Below the pieces are notes generated by a model. That model was given only the letters and a program-made list of their open reading frames with translations. It ran no database searches and had not been told where the DNA came from. 47,414 nt of DNA from an uncultured Burkholderiales bacterium (GTDB lineage Bacteria; Pseudomonadota; Gammaproteobacteria; Burkholderiales; Burkholderiaceae_C): the NCBI GenBank assembly GCA_937864005.1, contig CALMIL010000056.1, forward strand, positions 1 to 47,414, written 5' to 3'. Positions within the stretch are counted from its first letter, which is position 1; every line of letters begins with the position of its first letter. Positions 41,867 to 47,414 of this stretch are shown here, in pieces. A program made the position numbers and the translations under genes.

Positions 41867-43544
41867 TTCCCGCTCCTTCCATCAGTTCCAAGGCCACCGC
41901 AAGCGTACTCGCTCCGCGGGACAGTCGATCGATTGCCAGATGCAGGATATCGGGCGGCGGAGGCATGTGGCCCTGGTCCCAGTCACCGAACCAGAACGCG
42001 GCCCCGCAGTCGCCCGCGAAGGCGGCTCGACCCACGCGCAGCACATTCGCCGCCATGGCAAAGGGGCGTGCATGGTGCTCCACATGAAACGCGTCGCTGC
42101 GATTCTGGAGATACAGGTACGGGTGCCTGTGCCGCGGGGGGGCATCAAGCAGACTGTGCCGGACGCCGCTCACCTCGAGGCTCTGCTTCAGCCCCGCGGA
42201 AACTTCCCGATCGTCGCCAAAGGCGGCATCGACGTAGGCTCGCACGGCGTGGACGTTGGCGCGCCCGATCGTCGCGTGCGCGTTCCAGACCAACGCGTTG
42301 GCCGGGCTGCGCAGATGCCCGAGGACCGCCAACGCCCCAAAGCCGCCGCTCGATCCTCCGAACAACACCAGGTGCGCCGCCAGCCGGGCCGCCAGGTCGT
42401 CCAGCAGCGCGGCAATGCGCTGCGGCAGGTCGGAGCAGCCGCGATAGCCGGCATACCAACCCATTGCCAGCGTGGAGGACTGGGCCACGACAGGATCGCT
42501 GATGCACAGTACCGGACGGCCCAATGCTTGCCCTATCTCCCGTCCGAAGGAGTACCTGACAGTGTGCTCGGCCCGCTGTGCTGCGGCGTCGCCAAAGTAG
42601 ACCAGAATCGTGTTTCCCAGGCGAAGGCGATCCAGGCCATCCAGCAGCAGATCGAGCCCATGGCCGGCAGGGAGCGCGAAGCGATGGACGCCCTCGCGCA
42701 ACGAATAGCGCTGCGGCCACCGCGCCGCGGCCGGATAGTCGAAGTCCGGGTGCTCCCGACCGGCGGAATCATGAGGCGCGGCACGCATGCTCGGGCCGCA
42801 GATCGCCGCGGCGTCCGGTTCGGGCGCGCCCGAACCCGCGGTGCGCAGGGAGACCAACTGTGCATCGTAGAACTGCGGGCCAAAATGGAATGGAGACAAC
42901 CCCCAGCGATGGGCCGGATCGGCGCGCAGCACGTCGGCGCTGTAGTCGAGGAAGACCGCGTCGCCCAGGGCGCGCGCGATGTCTTCGTAGCGAGCCCGCA
43001 GAAAGGCGTTTGCGGCCCTTGTCCGCGCCGGGTCAAACCCCGCCAGAGGTTCGCCGGAAACAGTTCGGCTCGCCCAGAAGACCCGATTCACGCGCAACCG
43101 ATCGAGCCGCCCCTGTTCGTGCAGCGTCGTGGTCAGCAGAGCAAAACCCGCGCGCCACAGCGCAACGTGGCGCGTACCGAAGGCGGGTATGACGAGGCCC
43201 ATCGGCCGGCGTCCGACCGCTTCGGCATACTCTCGCGACACCGTCACGACCCCGTCGGGGGTCTCTAGCAGGTCGAAGCGTTCGTCGATGAGGTCGAGGA
43301 GCAGCAAGTCGAACGATGCCTCGGCCACCGCATGCAGCAGTGTCTTCGCGTGATCCGCCTGCACCATGCGCCGGCACCAGGGCGCGGCGATGGTCGCGAT
43401 CTCTTCGGGCTGCGCCACCGGGCCGCTCGCCAAGACGCCGAGACTGCTTCGAGCGTGGTAGCTGACAAGTTTCAAGTCTTGCGGCTCGGGCACGGTCGCC
43501 AGCGCGTCGCGCGAGACGCAGCTGCCGACAATGAATACTCGCAT
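41844..43544 (-). CDS. DUF6270 domain fused to an alpha/beta-hydrolase-like domain
   Basis: A 566-residue cytosolic protein of two parts. Residues 1-235 match the DUF6270 pattern: MRVFIVGSCVSRDAL at the start (a GSC-S-D block recalling the first block of SGNH hydrolases) and SPFHFGPQFYDAQL near 217-230 (late His). Residues about 265-566 form a second domain with beta strands, LVYFGDA, and the nucleophile elbow GGSSGGFGAL (Ser399 in G-S-S-G-G), then LVWNAHATIG and a late His region. DUF6270 proteins recur in polysaccharide loci. I infer an acyl-transfer or deacylation enzyme with two hydrolytic sites, but the substrate is unknown. It starts 21 bases after the giant GT and ends inside the start of the heparinase-like gene. 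Confidence 0.72.
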   Translation of the reverse strand: MRVFIVGSCVSRDALATVPEPQDLKLVSYHARSSLGVLASGPVAQPEEIATIAAPWCRRMVQADHAKTLLHAVAEASFDLLLLDLIDERFDLLETPDGVVTVSREYAEAVGRRPMGLVIPAFGTRHVALWRAGFALLTTTLHEQGRLDRLRVNRVFWASRTVSGEPLAGFDPARTRAANAFLRARYEDIARALGDAVFLDYSADVLRADPAHRWGLSPFHFGPQFYDAQLVSLRTAGSGAPEPDAAAICGPSMRAAPHDSAGREHPDFDYPAAARWPQRYSLREGVHRFALPAGHGLDLLLDGLDRLRLGNTILVYFGDAAAQRAEHTVRYSFGREIGQALGRPVLCISDPVVAQSSTLAMGWYAGYRGCSDLPQRIAALLDDLAARLAAHLVLFGGSSGGFGALAVLGHLRSPANALVWNAHATIGRANVHAVRAYVDAAFGDDREVSAGLKQSLEVSGVRHSLLDAPPRHRHPYLYLQNRSDAFHVEHHARPFAMAANVLRVGRAAFAGDCGAAFWFGDWDQGHMPPPPDILHLAIDRLSRGASTLAVALELMEGAGSDDPVDL

Positions 43545-43565
43545 GCGACGCCGCGGCTTCAGCGC

Positions 43566-46500
43566 TTACCGGCGCAGCCAGTCGAGCTCGCGGACTATCG
43601 TCTGTTGCACACCCGAATCCCGCCGAACGCGGGCGGCAGCGGCCTGCGACAGACGCAGGAAGCGTTGCGGGTCCATTTGCAGCGCCTCGACCGCGTCGGC
43701 GAGCTGCCCCGCGTCCTCGGCATCAACCAGGACGCCGCAGGTGTCGTCGACAAACTCCGGAACCGCCGCGACCCGCATCGTGACCGGCACGAGCCCCGAT
43801 GCCATGGCCTCGTCGCGCGAGACGCCCTGCGTGTCCATGCGCGTCGGGCACAGGAAGATGCCGTTCTCGCGGTGCAGCGCGGCGATCTCGCGTTGCGTGA
43901 GGAAGCCCTTGTGCAGCGTCACGTTCGGCAGACCCGCGAGCGGCCTTGTCGTCTCGTCGAACAGTTCGCCATCGCCGACGATGTGGAACGACAGGCTCGC
44001 GAAACACGGCCGCTCGGAGAGCAGCTGGATCGCGCGCACCGTCAGGTCGTTGGCATACACCCGCGAGGCAAACGGGCGAATCGAGAGGATATGTGTGCGT
44101 TGTGCCTCGTCCTTTGCACGGTAGGCGAACAGCTCGCCGTCGATGAAGTTGTGAATGACCTGGTGCGATACGCGCGACAGGTCGAGCCCGAGGTCGCGCC
44201 GCGCCTCGTCGGCGACATATTGCGACACGAACACCAGCGACAAGTTGGGGTGCGGGTCGCCCAGAAGCCGCTGCCAGAACGCTGCGCGCTGATCGGAAAG
44301 TGCCTTGCGCCGCGCGACTTCTGCCTCGCCCTGGCCGTCGAGCTCGAACGCGCGCCGCTGCCAGGTCTGAATCTCGGCCCCATGGACCCAGACCGTGATC
44401 TTCACGCGGTCCACATGCCGCGCCAGGGCCTCCCACATCTGGGCATCGAGCAGGTGCACCAGCACATGCTGGTGGCGCCCGCTGCGCAGCGTGAGGTCGA
44501 GCAGGTCGCGATCGCCCTGTACGACATCGACATCCTCGAACTCGCGGAATGCGCAGGGCTCGTCGGCATGCAGACGGAAGATGTCGACAAGCAGCCCGTC
44601 GCGCCGGTAGCCACGCACCCGGCTGTGCACGAAGCCGTAGCGGTAGAGGTCGTCGTACCCCGGGTACTGCTTGGTCACGAGCAGATGCCGCGCCGTGGGG
44701 ACCACCGCGCTGGGGCGCTCGCGAAGATCGGCGAGCACCAGGCGCCGGATGCGTGCGGAGACCGGGCCTTGCACGCGCAGGCCGAAGCGCACGAAGCGGC
44801 AGCGGGCCGGAATGGCCATCGACTGCGCCGCCCCGGCCTTCGACATCGCATGGCCGATCTTGCGCTTGTCCTCGTCGAGGAACTCGAACACCGTGCGCAG
44901 GTCGCCGCCGCCGGCCACGTCTTCGGCCACGAGCTGGAAGCGGCTGTTCGTCTCCAGGTTCAACGCGGCGCGGTCGAAGGTGTCGGACAAGTACACGTAG
45001 CGGTGCACGTCCGCAGCGAGCCGGGAGCGCACTTCGAGCAGGCCGCCGTCCAGGCGTATGGAAAGGCCGCTGGGCAGGGTTCGCGGCAGCAGCGCCGCCA
45101 GTTCGTCGGCCGATTTGCCGGGCAGCGCGCGGGCGTCGCCATCGTTGGACGTGTTCGAGGTATTGGCCCGCAGGCCCTCGGCCAGCGGCAGCAGGTCGGC
45201 GTCGAGCGATACGCCCTGCGCCCAGCCGGGCTCGTCGTCGACGCGGATCGCCAAGTCCGCTTCGTTCAGGCCCGACGCATTGCGGCAGTAGTTGAACTCG
45301 TCGATGGACAGGAACTCGCCGCCCTCCAGCGCGAGTCCGGCCAGTGCCGCTGCTTCGGCCGGCATGCGCTGAGCGAGCCAGGCGCCGCGCACCATCGACG
45401 CTCGGGCATCGAGTCGCTGCATCGGGCGGTATTGGGCGCCGTCGTTGCGCAACTCGATCGTGCCCGATTCGCCGTCGTGGAAGGCAGCCTTGCCCAAGGC
45501 CTCGGCTGCGCCGTAACGGGTAGCCAGGACAAGGTCCGTCAGGTAGTTGGGTCCGTAGTAGTCGGCTGCCGTCCAGACGGCCACCCAGGCCGCGCTCGCG
45601 ACGGCCTCGCGCAGGCCCTGCATCGAGCCTGGATCGAGCACTTTCACATCCGCGCCCGGCGCTTCGAAGGTCTCGCGCGACAAGAGGATCAATCGGCGGC
45701 CGGCGTGGCGCTGAGCGTGGAACATCGCCAGCAGGCGGCTCGCCTCGGCGGCATCGGCCGCGCAGGCGATGACGGTCACGGTCGTCGGTGCCGCAGCGCG
45801 GGCCGTACCCGCGACCTTCGAGGTCAGGTAGGCCAGGCGGTGAGCGTAGGTATGCTCCGCCATCACCTTGCGCACGCCGGCAAGGCGGAACTTGCGCAAC
45901 TGCGTTTCGTCTGCGCACAGCGCGGTCAGCCGCCGCTCGAGTTCGACCTGCGCGTCGGAGCACACGACCAGGTCGCCGAACAGCAGCCGCACGCCGCGCG
46001 AAAAGTTGCTGACCACCACCGTGTTGCACGCAAGCAGCTCGAACACCCGGCGCGCGAACATCGTCTGCGACTGCTTGATGGTGTTCATATTAATGCCGAA
46101 TCGATAGCCTTTGTAGGCCTTGTCGATCTGGTCGAACGGCAGGCTGCCGACGATGTACTTCTCGTACTCCGGCGGAAACTCGTAGTGCGGGTGCGGCTTG
46201 TGGTAGTTGCGGTCGAAGATTTCCACCGGACGCAGTTGCGACACCACGTCCATCAGGCTCTTGAAGTCGCGCTGGCGCTCCGGGTATTTCAGGTAGTACG
46301 AGCCGGCGAAGCAGAACGCGTCGCGCCGCTCGAAGAGTTCGATCGGGTTGTGTACAGCAGGCTGCGCAGCGAACGGCAGCAGATACACGCGGTCGTGCCC
46401 AAGGTCGCGCTTGTAGCGCGCAATGCAGTCGACGTCGGTCGTGAATACATAGTCCACCGCTTTCGCGATGTGCTGGAAGCTGCCGAAGTGGACGGGATCC

Positions 46501-47414
46501 TCCTTGTTCCAGAATACGCTTGGCACGTCATTTCGCGCGCACCAGGCGATCACACCCATGATCTCGGGCGATGGATTGCTGACTTTCTTCGTCCACAGAT
46601 CGTCGGCGCCGCGCCACGCCGACTCGATGAAGACGAGATCCGGCGCGAACTCGGCCAGCTGCGCCTCCCAGGTCTGCGGCCGCAATGGCATCAGATTGCA
46701 CTCCGGTGCGAACGAGTGGAAGGTGAACTCGTCCATGACCGACGCAACCTTGAGCCGTTTCGGATCCGACGGCAGATCCAGAGAGGGCGGCTCTCTGTCG
46801 GCAGCAGGCGCTACGGGCCCGGTCGTCGCGCGGGGCTCGGGAGCGGGCAGCCGCTGCACCGGCGCGACGGTCGAGGGCGGCGGCTCGGCAAGCCTTGCCG
46901 GCTCCACTGGTGTTGCCTTCGAATTCGCGCGTTCGGCGGCGCCGCGGCGCGTCGCGCCGCGGTAGATGGTCCAGATTTCCGCCGGCAGCCGCAGCAGACG
47001 AGCCGGAGAACGGGCCGCAGCCACCAACGCCGCGCCGACCCGGTAAGACTCGCTCGCAACGATTCGTTCGTTGCGCTCGGCAAGCGCCGAGGCACGCCGC
47101 TGGATGGCCTGCAGGCGCGCGTCCCGAACCTCCACGCTGCGTTCCAGCCGCTGCTGCAATTGCTTTGCGGCGGCCAACTGGGCACCGGTTTGGCGCAGGC
47201 CACGTCCCGCAGCGTCGAGTTCCGCTTGTTGACGACGGTTTGCTTTCGCGCTCTCCTCGAGCGAGCGCGATGCCGCCTCCAGGTCCTGGCGATGGGTCCT
47301 TTGCTGGTCGGCAACTGCATTCCTTGCCTCGGCCAGTTCGCGCTGGGTGCTCTCCAGCGCCTGCGACTTTCCTTCGGCGGCGGTGGTTGCCTCGGCGAGT
47401 TTGCGCTGGGTGAT
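43566..47414 (-). CDS. Giant multidomain glycosyltransferase, 5' end outside the window
   Basis: 1282 residues are visible; the frame is open to the window edge, so the true start lies outside. Order (visible numbering, approximate): coiled coil 1-125 with a 21-residue repeat (TQRKLAEA, then TQRELAEA); SYRVGAALVAAARSPARLL (about 123-142) and a Pro-rich linker (165-215); CgeB-like GT-B module (220-540: FIESAWRGADD, FWNKEDPVHF, NMNTIKQSQTMFARR); a GT-A-like module (545-750) whose usual DDD before YYGPNYL reads TAAD; a beta-rich module (760-910); and a GT4 module (915-1282) with VWVHGAEIQTW, SIRPFASR and SRDEAMASGLVPV. The first and last modules look active; the middle one may not be. It probably builds or extends the glycan at the membrane. 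Confidence 0.85.
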   Translation of the reverse strand: MTQRKLAEATTAAEGKSQALESTQRELAEARNAVADQQRTHRQDLEAASRSLEESAKANRRQQAELDAAGRGLRQTGAQLAAAKQLQQRLERSVEVRDARLQAIQRRASALAERNERIVASESYRVGAALVAAARSPARLLRLPAEIWTIYRGATRRGAAERANSKATPVEPARLAEPPPSTVAPVQRLPAPEPRATTGPVAPAADREPPSLDLPSDPKRLKVASVMDEFTFHSFAPECNLMPLRPQTWEAQLAEFAPDLVFIESAWRGADDLWTKKVSNPSPEIMGVIAWCARNDVPSVFWNKEDPVHFGSFQHIAKAVDYVFTTDVDCIARYKRDLGHDRVYLLPFAAQPAVHNPIELFERRDAFCFAGSYYLKYPERQRDFKSLMDVVSQLRPVEIFDRNYHKPHPHYEFPPEYEKYIVGSLPFDQIDKAYKGYRFGINMNTIKQSQTMFARRVFELLACNTVVVSNFSRGVRLLFGDLVVCSDAQVELERRLTALCADETQLRKFRLAGVRKVMAEHTYAHRLAYLTSKVAGTARAAAPTTVTVIACAADAAEASRLLAMFHAQRHAGRRLILLSRETFEAPGADVKVLDPGSMQGLREAVASAAWVAVWTAADYYGPNYLTDLVLATRYGAAEALGKAAFHDGESGTIELRNDGAQYRPMQRLDARASMVRGAWLAQRMPAEAAALAGLALEGGEFLSIDEFNYCRNASGLNEADLAIRVDDEPGWAQGVSLDADLLPLAEGLRANTSNTSNDGDARALPGKSADELAALLPRTLPSGLSIRLDGGLLEVRSRLAADVHRYVYLSDTFDRAALNLETNSRFQLVAEDVAGGGDLRTVFEFLDEDKRKIGHAMSKAGAAQSMAIPARCRFVRFGLRVQGPVSARIRRLVLADLRERPSAVVPTARHLLVTKQYPGYDDLYRYGFVHSRVRGYRRDGLLVDIFRLHADEPCAFREFEDVDVVQGDRDLLDLTLRSGRHQHVLVHLLDAQMWEALARHVDRVKITVWVHGAEIQTWQRRAFELDGQGEAEVARRKALSDQRAAFWQRLLGDPHPNLSLVFVSQYVADEARRDLGLDLSRVSHQVIHNFIDGELFAYRAKDEAQRTHILSIRPFASRVYANDLTVRAIQLLSERPCFASLSFHIVGDGELFDETTRPLAGLPNVTLHKGFLTQREIAALHRENGIFLCPTRMDTQGVSRDEAMASGLVPVTMRVAAVPEFVDDTCGVLVDAEDAGQLADAVEALQMDPQRFLRLSQAAAARVRRDSGVQQTIVRELDWLRR

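Overview
The window is GC-rich chromosomal DNA from a Gram-negative proteobacterium, most probably a betaproteobacterium of the Rhodocyclales/Burkholderiales type. The evidence is protein content only: UbiH-type hydroxylase, DsbC, M61 peptidase, DUF3108 protein, LysS, a lipoprotein secretin, and KpsC/KpsS. No rRNA or tRNA gene was found to fix the taxonomy.

Layout. (1) 1-1090: a hicBA toxin-antitoxin pair facing the remnant of a LuxR-type regulator. (2) 1266-9766: housekeeping genes, namely a ubiquinone-type FAD hydroxylase, dsbC, an M61 peptidase with a PDZ domain, a DUF3108 envelope protein, an enoyl-CoA hydratase, a PNPOx-like flavoprotein, lysS and a Uma2-type nuclease. (3) 10061-20826, plus strand: a tightly packed exopolysaccharide/capsule operon (flippase, hexapeptide acyltransferase, truncated GT, GT4, ExoA-like GT2, methyltransferase, embedded Phd/PIN module, DegT aminotransferase, PglC-like initiating transferase, CapD/PglF-like dehydratase, KpsS-like protein). 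(4) 21277-24436, minus strand: kpsC and a CgeB-like GT. (5) 24749-36942, minus strand: a type II secretion locus in the order E, F, surface protein, G, H, I, J, K, L, M, short C, D. (6) 37066-47414, minus strand: a beta-helix protein, a deacetylase/zinc-ribbon/methyltransferase fusion, a heparinase II/III-like lipoprotein, a DUF6270/serine-hydrolase fusion and a very large multidomain GT that runs off the right edge.

How it may work together (inference). The plus-strand genes would make a nucleotide-activated amino-deoxysugar, load it on a lipid carrier, extend it and flip it. KpsC/KpsS imply a beta-Kdo-anchored capsule step. The minus-strand genes add further transfer, deacetylation/methylation, acyl editing and depolymerisation. 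The T2SS carries a signal-peptide-bearing, cysteine-containing surface protein between gspF and gspG, with its own candidate promoter and a perfect hairpin after it. This reads as a dedicated secretion system plus its major substrate, embedded in a polysaccharide locus. The strongest candidates for something undescribed are that arrangement and the two domain fusions at 38290-39960 and 41844-43544.
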